The notes: generated from the sequence alone by a model not told the origin. A stretch of 64,000 bases of DNA from Ctenosaura bakeri (GCA_948474755.1 CAOLHI010002127.1:1-64000); one strand, 5' to 3'; shown: positions 23,797 through 36,610, numbered from the stretch's first letter. Numbers and translations: made by a program.

Positions 23797-26440
23797 TAAG
23801 TCTAGCCAGACACTCATCTTAGATTTTAAAAAAGCAGACTTCTGTAAATTTAGGGAGCTGCTGGCTGGAATTCTGTGGTCAAGAATAGTGAAAGGGAAAG
23901 GAGTTCAGGAGGCATGGGAGTTCCTTTAAAGGGAGATACTGAAGGCACAGTCTAAAACTGTGCCAATAAGGAAGAAAAATGGAAGGCATCTGAAGAAACC
24001 AGAATGGTTGACTAAAGAACTCTCAGCTGAGCTAAGTGTTAAGAGAAACATGTACAGGAAATGGAAGAAGGGGAAAACCATCAAAGAAGAATTTAAGCAA
24101 GTAGCCAGGAGATGTAGGGAGGAGGTCAGAAAGGCTAAAGCACAGAACGAACTTAGGCTGGCCAGAGACATTAAAAACAATAAAAAGGGCTTTTTAAAAT
24201 ATGTCCGCAGCAAAAGGAAAAAGAAGGAGATGATAGGGTTGCTGCGCAGAGAAGATGGCGAATTAGTAACAGGGGGAAGAGAAAAGGCAGAACTACTTAA
24301 CACCTTCTTTGCCTCAGTTTTTTCCCCAGAAGGATACAAGGACTCAACCTGGCGGTTGGGGAGCAGGGGAGGAAGCACTGGAAATGAGGCACATAATAGA
24401 TAGAGAGGTGGTACAGGAATACCTGGCCACATTGGATGAATTCAAGTCTCCAGGGCCAGATGAATTGCATCCTAGGATATTAAAAGAGCTGGCAGAGGTC
24501 ATTTCGGAACCGCTTGCTATAATCTTTGAGAAATCTTGGAGGACAAGAGAAGTTCCAGCAGACTGGAAGAGGGCAAATGTTGTCCCCATCTTCAAGAAGG
24601 GAAAAAAAGAGGATCCAAATAATTATCACCCAGTCAGCCTGACATCATTACCCGGAAAGATCCTGGAGCAGATCATTAATCAGTCAGTTTCTAATCACTT
24701 AGAAAGCAACACGGTAATCATGAGAAGTCAACATGGATTTCTCAAAAATAAGTCATGTCAGACTAATCTTATCTCTTTTTATGATAGAGTTACTAGCTTG
24801 ATAGATGAAGGGAATGCTGTGGATGTAGCATATCTCGATTTCAGTAAGGCCTTTGACAAAGTTCCCCATGACATTCTTGCAAAGAAGCTAGTAAAATGTG
24901 GGCTGGACAGGGCTACTGTTAGTTGGATTTGTAATTGGTTGACCGACCAAACCCAAAGGGTGATCACGAATGGCTGCTTTTCATCCTGGAGGGAAGTGAC
25001 TAGTGGGGTGCCACAGGGTTCTGTCCTGGGTCCAGTGCTGTTCAATATTTTTATCAACGACTTGGATGAAGGAATAGAAGGCATGCTCATCAAATTTGCA
25101 GATGACACCAAATTGGGAGGGGTTGTTAATACGCCAGAGGACAGGATCAAAATTCAAAATGACCTGTATAGATTGGAGAGCTGGGCCAAGGTTAACAAAA
25201 TGAAATTCAACAGAGAGAAGTGTAAGGTCCTACACTTAGGTAGAAAAAATGGAATACAGAAATATAGGGTGGGGGACACATGGCTGGATAGCAGTACGTG
25301 TGAAAGGGATCTAGGAGTCTTCACAGACCACAAGCTGAAGATGAGTCAGCAGTGTGATGTGGCAGCCAAGAAAGCCAATGCAATTCTCGGCTGTATCAAT
25401 AAGAGTATGGTGTCTAAATCAAGGGAGGTACTGGTACCACTCTAATTTGCTTTGGTTAGACGTCATCTTGAATACTGTGTCTAGTTCTGAGCACCCCAAT
25501 TCAAGAAGGACATGGTCAAGCTGAAGCAAGTCCAGAGGAGGGCGACCAAAATGGTGAGAGGCCTGGAAGCCATGCCCTATGAGGATAGACTTAGAGAGCT
25601 GGGTATGTTTAGTCTGCAGAAGAGAAGGTTAAGAGGGGACATGATAGCCATGTTTAAATATTTGAAGGGATGCCATGTAGAGGAAGGAGAGGGCTTGTTT
25701 TCTGCTGCTCCAGAGACCAGGACAAGGAGGAATGGATTCAAGCTGCAGGAAAGGAGATTCCACCTGAACCTCATGAAGAACTTCCTAACAGTCAGGGTTG
25801 TCCGGCAGTGGAATATGCTGCCTCGGAGTGTAGTGGAGTCTCCTTCTTTGGAGGTTTTTAAGTAGATGCTGGATGACCATCTGTCAGGAGTGCTTTGAGG
25901 GTATTCCTGCATGGCAGAGGGTTGGACTGGATAGCATGTGTGGTCTCTTCCAATTCTACATTTCTATGATTTCTATGAAGTAATAGCTGTCTATTGTGGG
26001 TGCTGTGAGGACAGATGAAAGAATCCAGGTATACAAGGGATGGATATCTGTCAATCAGTGTCCTGGTGGGCTCCTCACAGTTGGATTCCCTGGAAAAGTC
26101 CAGCTTCTATTTAAGCCTATTATCCACAGGAATGGTGTGTATTTGCCTGACAAATGATCAAGTCTTACCTGAAGGAATTTTGGAGTTGACCTATGCTTCT
26201 CACATTAACAGTCAAATTCTTTCCTTCGCTCGGTTTGACCTCTCTGTCACCTTTCAGGCTTGAATTTGATCTCAGAGCCAATAAAATGTATTGCCAATTA
26301 CATATGATGCCAATTAGGTATGGTGCCCATCCAAACCATACTGATATTGGGGACTCCCAAAGCGGGGCCTTATAGATAGGTGGATGCTATCTTGTCCTTT
26401 GCCTTAGGCAGCAAGATGACTTGGCCTGGCTCTGCCTTCT

Positions 26441-29400
26441 GTACATCGCCCACATCTCTATGAACAGATCCAGATCCACTTTTCTTAAAATAAGAGGATA
26501 CATTTAAGTAGAGGATTGTCTCCAGTGTCAAATTAAGGCTTCTTTTACATATGTATGTGGGCTGCTCTTAAGAGCAGTAGCATAGAATTTAAATAGCGTG
26601 ATGAAAGTGATGTGAAAACCATCCTGTGTGAACCTATTTTTAACCTAACAACTTCAATGAGACAGCCATTGATCCCAAGCGTTTTTGCACAATGACTCAG
26701 GTAACAGAAAATGCTCATGACAGCAGAAACAATCAAAGATTCAGGAGGTGACTGGAGAAGAGGAGGAAACAAGCAGCACCTTCAGCCCTGTGCCACTTAG
26801 CCCGTGAATGGCTTGGGAACCTGCACCAACTGTACCCTTGGTAGCTCTGCTCCTTGGTTGTCCTCTGTAAAGTTGGAGGCCTGCTCTTCTTGATACTCTG
26901 GCACATACCCGCTGATGGAAAACAAAGCTGCACATTCCACACCCTAGGGAGGAAATGTATAACACAAAGGAATTTGGAAAAACTGCTGTTCCTCCCCCCT
27001 TTTTGCCAGTGGGGGCTACATTCCCTTTTGCCACAGAATAGGGGTAGTTCTGTTCACTCTGTAAACCACACTGATTGGATGGATTTGACTGAGACAAGGA
27101 GCACTGCCCTCAGTTTCAATGGACTACCTTTGCTCCCAGTGGACTCTAAAAATGAGAATAGAGAAGCAGACTTAGACAACTGCAAATTGAAGTAACAGCA
27201 CAGACCTCTGGCCTGGTTATACTCTTTACTGGATTGTCCTCATGAGCAAACAATAAAATGACAAGGCAGAAGAAGCAAAAAGGCAAGGCACAAGGTTCAG
27301 TGCTACCTAGTGGCTGGAGGTGTTACTTTGGATAATCAATACAGGAGGCTTTACATATCTGACTAGATTGTGTATCGTGGTTCACGATGTAATTCTGGGC
27401 TGGTTGAGATTTCCCAAGTGATTAATCCAGGCAGGTGCATGAAAAAGGAGCAGGGGAAAAAAACAGATGGAGCTAAAGCATCATCATCAGTAACAGCAGC
27501 ATAGCAAAACAATGGCTTTAAAAGAGGTTTGAAAAAAGGTTCCACAAAGTATTTGAGTGTCAAAATACCAAATGAAATGGCTATTTTTAGTTTTAAAACA
27601 GTAATGGAAGTTTAGCTTGTGCAGCCCTAAACTTGCCTAAGGAACAATAGAAGTGTTGGCTTTCTGTTTTGGGGCTCTTGTTCAAGATGTCCCCCAGTGA
27701 GTCACCTTCCTCTCCCTAGTTCCTCCAGATGGCCATTCGCTTGCTTTCTCCCTCTGGGTCCACTCTGCACAACTTCCATAAGAGAGAAGCAATGCAAGGG
27801 AGGCCACAGCTGCATTGCTTCATTTTCTGTTGCTTTTATACTCAGAGAGGCCAGGCGAACAGGCAGTAACAGCACAGAGAAGCAGGAGCAAAGACAAAAA
27901 GCTCCAGAGCTCAGTTGTGGGTCTCCTGGAGGGATTCAGGTCTTGACAGGCACCCAACAATGTTGGTCCCTAACACAGAACCCTGTTTTCAGCTCCTGTA
28001 CTAGAGAAACAAACCAGGACCATAACCTCTCATTTCAATTTGTCTCTTCCCACAATTTACAACTTTGTGACCCATCTTTTTCCTTGCTGATGTATGACAT
28101 ATTTTATGAATCACCCACTTAGAGTCATTTTCCCTTCTTCTGCAGGATGCTTGTTTTACTCACTTAGCTCTGGAGGCTACAATGCCCTTGAGGTAAACTG
28201 GCAGCTCCCAGTCAGCTTGAAGTCACCCACACACAAAAAAGGAAACCAGAACAAACAGCCAAGCAGTTTGCTGCTCCAGGCAAACACCTGTTGTTGCGTG
28301 GTCGGGAGCCAGGCTTGGAGTAACTGCTTGCCAGTAAGCGAGGCTGGCCTGGATGCACGGAGGAGGCTTGTCCACCTGGCATCTCCCACAAATGCAGTTT
28401 GTACACTTGTCATGGAGCCAAAGTAAACCCAAGCAAACAATTAATCATTGGCTTCCGCTGGAATGCACCTCAGGTTCTGCCATTCAAAGCTTCTGCCAGC
28501 CCCATTTCCCTGTGGAAGAACTCAAGGTGGGGAGGGGAGGGGAGTTGTCATGTAGATTAACTATGATGACAATTTTTGGTAATACTTCCCTCTTTTCCTT
28601 CTTGTACAGCTAAAATGTGGTAGTCTGACCACTTGTCTTAAATTTTACAGCCCTCTCTCTGAATGACTGTCCAGTTCAAGGTCAAGATCCAATGCTGTAC
28701 TTTAGTGTCCAACACCAGTGAAACAGGGACTTTGTCTCCCCCTCACCTCCTGTTGCAACTCTTCACAGCACTGAAAACCCAGTAGAGAGGGAGAAAAGGA
28801 AGGCATGTGCGTGTTTGTTGTCAATTCAACTGGAAGTTGAGAGATGTGCTTGCTGAATCCTGACCTGAGTTCTGTCAGTTTATTAAAACAATTCTGTCTG
28901 GCCCTATATCTGAATACAATCAGGGCAGGGCACAGTCAATAAAAAAATCTTCAGAACAATTTCAAAACAGTTTAAACCATTTGAAACAATTCAGCACAAT
29001 TGAAGAACAAAGGACCAAACAAAAGAAAAGGGACACCCCCCCCCACAGCCTGATCGGTTGAAACCAGGCAATTATCCCTGGGCCTCAGAAACTTGGACAA
29101 ATTGCCAAGTTTTAATTTGGTAATGAAATGAGGCCAATTAGGCTTTCGCCTTTATTTAAGAAGCATCAGAAGGGAGAGCAGGGGACCTTGAAGCTGCTAA
29201 AAAACAGTTTGCACTTGGACAGCAGATTGAGTATGGGCACACAGCTCACCTGCACATAGTGTTCTTTGTTCTGTTGAGAGGTACCATATTTCTGTTTAGA
29301 TCAGAGTAACAGTTTCTAAACTTTGCACCTATACAGGAGCATTTCTTCTTCTTCTCATGGAGCATAAACCTGTGGAGCTGCAGCTGTTTGGCTCCTTCTC

Positions 29401-29672
29401 TTGAGTAACTAATGGAACCAATTTTGCCACTCCATAAAAATGCATCTTGAGCCTAAGTACTGTGGGTGAAACTGGGAGACAGAGACTGAAGATTCATTTT
29501 TGAATGATATGATTGCAAGTGGGACTGGGAACAAAATATTGCATGGTAGAGTCCTCCAGCCGCTGAACTTCAGCATCCTCTTTATCAATACTTCATTCCA
29601 TCTCCTCCCTTTCCCTCAGCCACCATCCTGAGTCCACTTGATATGCTCAGTCCTCAGGTGGCTTACAGAATC
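26441..29672. other. No gene seen
   Basis: About 3.2 kb of unassigned intergenic sequence between the nested stack and LTR copy F. Open frames up to 141 residues overlap on both strands without domain signals. Confidence 0.5.
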
Positions 29673-29676
29673 CAGT

Positions 29677-30586
29677 TGTTACCCTGATTTCTGGGGTCCC
29701 TTGGGGGACACCTCAATGTGCTCCACGTGATGGGGAATGGAAACTAGCCAGAGCATGAGCTATAGCAATGCGAGAGGCAGGGTAACCTAGCAGGGTCTTT
29801 TTACCCAGTTTTTACGGAGTCAGGCCAAGCCAAAAACCAAACAAAAATGTCCAATAAATGATTTTATTGAATGAAAATCTCACGCAGCAACGCAAGCACT
29901 CACACACTCACTCAAGACCTATTAAGAAGCAAAAGAGAGGAAACTGGATAGGGGAATATTGAAGGGGGTATAGCAGGGGTAATACTGCACCTTGTCCTGA
30001 AGTCCTTGGTCTGGGAAAAACAGCAGAGAAGTGGGGCTCAGCACAGAGAGGGCTGAGGGGATTACTCAACGGATGGAGCAATGGTCTGCTGGGATGACCA
30101 GGAGTGATCCAAAGAAACGCTAAAAAAGGGACTATTTGTAGGGGAAAAGTACCTGGAGGGCTAATCCTTTCCCAGGGAGAACAATGGGGTGTTGCAATAA
30201 GAAAGAAACTCCACAATGGTAACGTCCTTTGCGTGATGAGATTACAAGGCATTGCCCAAGTCTCAGGATTTTCGGCTGCATTTGGTTGTGCTGTGACTTC
30301 ATGTAAATGGTCCTCGCCTGATAGGATATTTGCTCAACTTGGGGCAAACACACTAATCCCCTCAAGTCAGCTTCTCAGGGGCTGAGGACCCTTTGTTTAT
30401 TGTGGGTTTGCACAGCTTGAGGTCTCCTGGGGCTATGTGACTGGGGATTTTACTGGCCTAACCTGGTTTTCGATTGTTTGACCATTGCTGCTGCGTGCCC
30501 ATCTGGGTGACATCTCAGGTACATTGAATCAAATTTTAATATCAAAATTGTAGACCCCAGGACAGGGTTTTTCCAGTGGAGTAACA
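29677..30586 (-). mobile_element. Solo LTR (copy F), 910 bp
   Basis: Starts TGTTACCCTGATTTCTGGGG and ends GTGGAGTAACA. CAGT is an exact 4-bp flank on both sides (29673-29676, 30587-30590). The interior follows the family order, with an AATAAA complement near 29852-29866 and a degraded TATA region near 30130. No internal retroviral sequence adjoins it. Confidence 0.8.
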
Positions 30587-31039
30587 CAGTCCTAGTTAGT
30601 CCCCTACCCCACCAATTTTTAAAAATTCCAGCGATGGCATCCTTCAGTTAACAAATCCTCTGACAATGGAGTTCCTGTTTATAAGTATGTTTTTTTTAAT
30701 TCCAGCACAGTCCTCTTTTCTCCTCATCTTCTGTCTAGCTGGAAGTTTTTTTTTTTTTAGCATCATAAGTTTTGGGAGGCTGGCCAAAGAACAGCTGGAG
30801 GATGCAGCAGTATGTGTGCAGTACACAATGCAATAAAGAGCTTTGCTGGGAAAGAGTAGGATTCTGCTTTAGCCGATTCTGCTGCAACTGTATTTCCCTA
30901 TCTGCAATGAGGAAGATAAAGAGCAACTGCTTTCAGAACCCCTTCCTGAGTATGTGTCAACAGTAAAACAGAAAGACAAGGGGAGAGTAGGTAAGCCTGT
31001 CTCATCAGCTGTGTGTGTATATGTGTGTGTATGTATGTG

Positions 31040-31248
31040 TGCACCTGCTGACTTATGGTGACGCCATAAATTTCATAGAGTTTTCTTAGGCAAGGACTAC
31101 TCAGAGGTGGTTTTGCTAGCTCCTTTCTCTGAAATTTGGCCTCCAGCACCTAGTATTCATTGGTGGTCTCCAATCAGAGTACTAACCAGGGCTGATACTG
31201 TTTAGCTTCCAAGATCAGACCAGATCTGGTGCTTTTAGGATATTTAGG
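31040..31248 (-). mobile_element. 5S-rRNA-derived SINE
   Basis: Reverse orientation. The right part is the complement of a 5S rRNA internal promoter region (ATCAGAGTACTAACCAGGGC, then TTTAGCTTCCAAGATCAGAC). The left part has the Bov-B-type 3' sequence (CTTATGGTGACGCCATAAAT, TTTTCTTAGGCAAGGA). A TG microsatellite lies at the tail end (31012-31043). Confidence 0.8.
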
Positions 31249-31255
31249 CGAATAA

Positions 31256-31880
31256 TCATAGAAAAATAGAGCTGGAAGAGACCAAAAGGGCCATCTAGTT
31301 CTACATCCTGCCATGCAGGAATACTCAGTCAAAGCATTCCTGACAGATGGCTATTTAGCCTCTGTTTAAAAACCTCCAAAGAAGGAGACTCCTCTACACT
31401 CTGAGGCAGTGTATTCCACTGTTGAACTATTCTTGCCATCTGGAACTTCTTCCTAATGTTGAGGAGGAATTTCTTTTTCTGTAGTTTGAATCCATTGCTC
31501 TCTTTGAAGCAGCAGAAAACAAGTTTGCCCCATCTTCCATATAGCATCCCTTCAAATATTTAACCTTCTCTTTGCCAGGCTAAACATTCCTAGCTTCCTA
31601 AGCTGCTTTTCACAGGGCATTATTTCCAAACCTTTTACCATTTTGGTCACCCTCTTCTGGACATGTTTCAGGTTGCCAATATCCTTCTTGAATTGTCCTG
31701 CCCAGAACTGAGCACAGTATTCCAGGCAAGGTCAGACCAAGGCAGAATGGAGTGGTGCTATTACTTCCCTTTACCTAGACACTATATTTCAATTGATGCA
31801 GTGATTTCAATCACATTCGCTTTTTAGCTGCTGCATCATATTGTTGGGTCATGTTCAGCTTGTTGTCTACTAAGAAAAGC
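31256..31880 (-). mobile_element. CR1 LINE 3' fragment
   Basis: The minus strand encodes degenerate LNMTQQYDAAAKKRM, then SNGFKLQKKKFLLNIRKKFQ and [14 protein letters not shown]. The 3' end is seen on + as AATCATAGAAAAATAGAGCT at 31255. Stops and frameshifts throughout. A 5S-type SINE abuts it. Confidence 0.85.
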
Positions 31881-34799
31881 CAATGGATTACAATGCAAAG
31901 AGAAGAGATTCTACCTGAATACAAGGAAGAGTTTCCAGATGGTAAGAACTCTTTGACAGTAGAATGGACTGCCTTGGATCTTAGAACCACTTTAGCTGTG
32001 TATTTCTGCGTTGCAGGGCTAGATGACCCTCGGGTCCCTTTCAACACTATGATTCTATGGTGCTGGGTAAGAAGAAGAAATGTGTACAATGGTCAGGATT
32101 TGGGTTTTGGATTCAGGACCTGAATTTGGGCCAAATTTAGGTTTCATGCAAATATATATTTTAAAATTCCAAAGGCACTAGCCCTTGAGATGGGATACTT
32201 AAGAGTAGAGACAAAATGAGAAGGAATGAACAATTGATTCCTTCCACAAATACTACTTTTGATTGCTCCATATTTAACCCAGTCCTGATAGCTGCTTCTC
32301 CCTTTCTTCCTTCCCAGAAGAAGGGGTGGCTTTGCTTTCACCTATTGGCATATTTAAAACCTTGAGTTTTCTTTCTAGCTCATTAAGAAATCTGAGAAAT
32401 TTGGGGAAGCTGTTCTAAAATACACAGAAGGAAATAAAATTCTTCCCCATCACTGGCTGGAACCTAGCAGAAGGTGGGGGCAATGTAGGGCCAAAATAGG
32501 AGGTGGTGAAAGAGTAAAATCCCTCCCTGTTGCTTGGTTTCCTATCTAAATGTCACCCTCTTCTTCTGAAGCTGCTTTTCCATGAGAATTTTAAAAACAG
32601 GCAATTTTGCACATCCACAGTGGCCCCCAGCTGTGAGATGGTGGTGCCTGCATACATGTTGAAAGATAATGGCCTTTCTGCTAAAGCAGCCCTTTTCCCC
32701 ACACGGAGCTCACAGTGTGTCACAAAGCCTTGGGTAAGACAACCCACCTTGGAGTTTCATCCTACCTCTCCCCACTCATCTTTCCCTGACTGGCTTATTT
32801 AGCTTTCCTGTTTCAAGAAGCTTTATTACAGGAGTTTACAGTTTTACCTTCTGATCATTTTGCTAAAAGCAGTACGAGTCGACTGATGGGTCCAATTTTC
32901 AGCTATCAGCCTGCCTGTTCTCTCTGTTCAGCCTCTTAGAACTGATACAGCGTCCCCCAAAATGAAACGTGCATTTGCTCTGTCTCGTGTTCTGCTGCTG
33001 TGATGTGTTGTTTTCCTTTTCCCACTTTCAGATAGGTGTGTCTCAAGGGCTATTAGTCGTTTTGTATGGAGCGAAAATGAGTGTGAAACTAGAGTAATCC
33101 CAAGGGAGATGATTTGGACCAACTAATGTGAAGCGGATGAGAATCTTGCCAGCTACTTTGTTGGTTTTGAAAGAGGTCAGTGAGATACTTGCACAAAGAG
33201 AATTTGGTTTTGGTGGCTTTTACAAATGATGCAGTCAGTTGTGTGTGTGTACATACATGTGCATAATTTATTTCACTTCTACTAATGGGGAAGAACAGTG
33301 CAAGGAAGAAAGAGTCACAAGTGACTGACATCGTACCTCTCAATGGGAATCTGGCAGAGCCCATCAGAGTATCAGAGAACATTTTTGCCTCTATGCGGGC
33401 ATTTCTGGTCCTCCTTTGGGTCATTTCCAGGTTTGAGAAAAGAATCCCTCTCCTAAAACAGGTCCCAGGGTTCAAATGGGCAGAAATGGCCATTTTAGTC
33501 CATAGAGGCTTGTAGGGACACCACTGGCTGATATCTTGGTCCAAGCTGTTTTGGGGAGGGAGAGTCACAGGGGAGGCCTTGGAGGTCTGTATGGGGCTGG
33601 AAAGCTGTACTCCCTCCTTTTGCTAATAAAGAATGATATGAGGGTAGCTGGATGTACAGAAATTTGGGAGACTTGAGTTTTAAATTCATTTAATCCTGAA
33701 GCTTATTGGGTAACCCTTCGCCAGTTAGCATTTCTCAACTGACTTGACTCGACTAGTGACTTGTATATTTTTAGTGACTGACTTTGCTGACCTTGGTTCC
33801 ATAACATACCCCATTCATCCAGAAACTTTATGACTTTGAACAATACTTCCATCCCTTTTTGCCTACTGGTCACATGATGATCTGTCTCAAGCATGAAGCA
33901 TGGGTGCATTAGAGAGGAACATCAAATGTATTAGGCAATGGGCTTGATGTGCGGTTGAGGTCTGCTCAGCAGACTGTTTCTGCTGCATATTGGAGGAGCC
34001 TTCTAGAACTTTTCCTAGTAACAGAAGGCAAGACTTGCTCCCAGAGCGCGGGGCGTGTTTCTCAGAGGATAACAGCAAATGTGTTAGGCAGTGGGCTTGA
34101 GGAGGAAGGATCCTTCCTTGTAAAGTTTTTGAAGCTTCAGTAATAGGGAGTAAGAAGGATCCTATTCCCCACTTCAGAAGCTGCAGACTCTTTTATGCCC
34201 ATTCACACAAAAGCCTCCAGCTTGAGGAATGAGAGGTAAGATCAATCCTATTCTCCACTTCTGAAGCTGCACACCCTTGTAAATCCATTGACCCCCATAT
34301 ACCCCACTACTGCCTTTTTTTTCTGTTAAAATTGGCTCCCACACTTGTGACTTGATTTGAGACTTGACTTGAAAATATCTTGCAAGGACTTGAGACTTGA
34401 CTTGAGACTTGGAGTAAAAGACTTAAATATATCAGTGGTAGGAAGGTGGGTGAGCCCCTTGGATGTTTAGCAATGTAATGGAGAAGGAAGAGGGCTGTCT
34501 TACTAGAGTTGTTGCTGCAACTGCTTGGAGAGTTGCTGCTGCAATTGCTAAGTGAGGCCCACCAAAAGAGATGGGAACCCACCAGCAAGTACTTTGTCTG
34601 ACCAAGCTCAAAGCTGGAGCTAGAAATTATCACTAGGTTTTTACTTTAGCAAATGTATGATGCGCAGGAACCAGGAGGTTCACCTGAGAGACCATGGCAA
34701 ACCCAAAGTCACATGCAGAGCTTAATGACTAACACAGGGATCTTTCCAGTCTTAGTCCACAGCTGTAGCCACTGCTCTATGCTAGTCTGTTGCTTTCTC
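31881..34799. other. No gene seen; degenerate GACTTGA repeats
   Basis: The phrase family GACTTGAGACTTGACTTG recurs at about 34345-34425 and, decayed, at about 33735-33785 (GACTTGACTCGACTAGTGAC). It is a low-complexity or transposon-end repeat that I cannot name. The remainder is unassigned. Confidence 0.45.
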
Positions 34800-35345
34800 A
34801 CTCCTTTGCCTTTTTAGAGGATTAATGTTTAATAAGAACTCAATGTGTTGACAGTTGTCTGACTCCTCCATTTTAAATATGAATGGTTCAGAACCGAAGA
34901 CTTTGTTTTTGACAGGTATATGCTAGACATGTACAAATGCTGGACTGGAAAGGAAAGTTATTATTCATTAAAAATAATATAAAACAGCCCAGCCGTAACA
35001 CAGGAGTCTAATTAAAGGCTTGCATTCTTTTAGAATTGATATTCCAATGAGGCACCAAAGACTGATGGAGTGTTCTGAGCATTTGGCCAAATCCTGTCAG
35101 CCGACTGCCAATCCAGAAAGAGGTCTGAAGCCTCTGAATCTTACCAGGTTTTCATTTTGTGGATTATCTAGGGCTTGACGCCCCCACTTCAGCCATTGTG
35201 ATTGGCCTTGGCTGTGATAATTTGGACTGGCAATGCAGAAATTATCTTTCTCTGGCAATGGGCAAGTATTTGAATTCTGATCTGGTTGAATTATGTACTC
35301 ATTCTCCTCAGATGTATGCTGCGTTTACCAAATATTTGCACTAAT
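34800..35345. promoter_or_regulatory. Single-copy AT-rich stretch, possible conserved non-coding element
   Basis: No repeat is recognised. It contains homeodomain-like cores (ATTCATTAAAAATAATATAA, GTCTAATTAAAGGC). It looks like distal enhancer sequence. No direct evidence of function. Confidence 0.25.
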
Positions 35346-36610
35346 TTGAACGTGTGGAAAAATTGGTCATGGTGTGCATATTTCTTCTCTCTCACATATG
35401 CACATTTTTAACATGCAGTACACACTTTTCCTGATGTCTGTGCTTTTTGCAGGCTTCCCAATATGTTCTTCTGTGTTCTCTCCCTAAATACATGCATCTC
35501 AGTGTGTACTTTCCTTTGTAGATGCATTTTTGTGTATGTTTTCTTAATCATAAACTGGACCCCCCTTCCTTCCCCAAAACAAATCTGGATTTCAATGCCT
35601 GAGTGCATTTTGGTTCTTTCATAGCTGGGAAAGGCAAATTGCCACCCTCCAGATGTTGTTGGGCTGCAAGTCCCATCAAACCTAGCCAACTTATCCACAT
35701 CTGAAGGATCACACTTTGTCTAGCCCTGGACAAATCTGAATTTGGTAAACTCTTTTTTTTAAAAAAGGCTGACTGGATGAATTTCTCCTTGATACCTACT
35801 ATCCAGGTTGAAGAGGCAGCTTAACCACATCTCAGTCCCAACTTCTTGGCTGCTGACCCAACAGCCTCAGAGAGTTGCTAGGGAACCAGATGCTCCTGCC
35901 GGGTTAAAAAATTGAGAAACAAAGAATCAAGCTTCCTTCTGCCATTTCTTCCTGTGGTTAAATTGCAAATAGCAAAATGGGCAGTATTAGTGGTGCCCCT
36001 ATTGTTGGCTGCTTTACAGAAAGCTTCCGATGACTGTCTCGTGTCTTGGCTTTAGCAAAGCTAATTATGCATCAAGGGGAAAGGATGGGACACTTGGAGA
36101 TCAAAACTCAATGTGCACTTATCTTCATTTTTGCACAGACTTCATTTAGCTTGTACGTGTTTGTTTGGTTTTTTTATTTTTTCCCCCCTCACCCTGAGTT
36201 TATCTGGAATGGTAATAGGATTATTAATCCATTTTGCTTGGAGTGTTTGCATACATCCAATGAGGCAGGATGTGTAATGGGGGTGAAGCTTAATTCTGAA
36301 GCTGCTAAATCTACTTTGAGTAGCAAAATGGATGTGGTATTAATGGCTCTGGCTAAACCCATCCCTATTAGGGGTGGGAATATCAAATAACGAACTTACT
36401 GGCGATCGTCTTTAACATTGCTCCCTGACTACTTAGCTAGCAGATCAAATGTACCAAAGGACCAGGATTAGCTAGTTATCTTGTAGGATCACCACTGCGC
36501 TTCTGCTGGCAGTCACACAATACTGGAATATCTTTCTTCCTCTAGAAAAAGGGCATACTGTTTTGTGTGTGTTTGTGTGCGTGCGTGTATGCGCGCCTTC
36601 ATACCTTCTT
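35346..36610. other. No gene seen
   Basis: Intergenic apart from the hAT-type fragment at 35640. A short GT-rich stretch lies near 36560-36590. Confidence 0.5.
35640..35732. mobile_element. hAT-type MITE fragment
   Basis: CACCCTCCAGATGTTGTTGG followed by GCAAGTCCCATCAAACC and a shortened second arm (ACATCTGAAGGATCAC). This is the common squamate short palindrome built on CCTCCAGATGTTGTTGGACT. Confidence 0.6.

Larger units (their letters stand above)
20636..25978 (+). mobile_element. CR1 LINE, 5'-truncated, interrupted by a DNA element
   Basis: The order is as follows. The end of an ORF1-like segment includes GLLARDGLHL (Asp/His at about 20806-20817), resembling the SGNH-esterase block known in CR1 ORF1. 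An apurinic endonuclease domain follows ([10 protein letters not shown] at about 21042, [15 protein letters not shown] at 21453). Its final SDH motif is degraded to SML near 21648. Reverse transcriptase motifs follow: YLDFSKAFD at 24831, SGVPQGSVLGP, and FADD at 25095. The C-terminal QRRATKM region and the 3' end with TTTCTATGATTTCTATGA complete the copy. Frames are broken by a frameshift near 24340 and stops near 25443-25490. The endonuclease-to-RT connector resumes after the inserted element (CKFRELLAG at about 23850). Confidence 0.9.
20061..26374 (-). mobile_element. Solo LTR (copy E), split by a CR1 insertion
   Basis: The left part starts TGTTACCCTGATTTCTGGGG at 20061 and matches the other LTR copies to about 20635. 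The right part (about 25978-26374) holds the GATATTGGGGACTCCC phrase found near the far end of the other copies. The element is flanked by GATA on both sides (20057-20060, 26375-26378). The net LTR length is about 970 bp. The far end reads TTATA instead of TAACA, a likely point change. No internal retroviral genes are seen. Confidence 0.6.
19825..26440. repeat. Unnamed interspersed repeat Z, split by a nested stack
   Basis: The left part (about 19825-20060: GGCTGGCCCTAGCCTTAGGC onward) and the right part (about 26375-26440: CCTTTGCCTTAGGCAGCAAG) correspond to the beginning and end of the uninterrupted copy at about 41420-41755. The 6.3 kb between them is a solo LTR that itself carries further insertions. 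I do not recognise the family. It has no coding capacity. Confidence 0.55.

Noticed and set aside
20581..25865. Host gene encoding a reverse-transcriptase or endonuclease protein
   Set aside because: The motifs are those of CR1 ORF1/ORF2, the frames carry stops, a frameshift and an inserted transposon, so this is a dead LINE.
3967..30586. A complete endogenous retrovirus
   Set aside because: Only LTRs are present. Each has its own target duplication, and no gag, pol or env-like frame lies between them.
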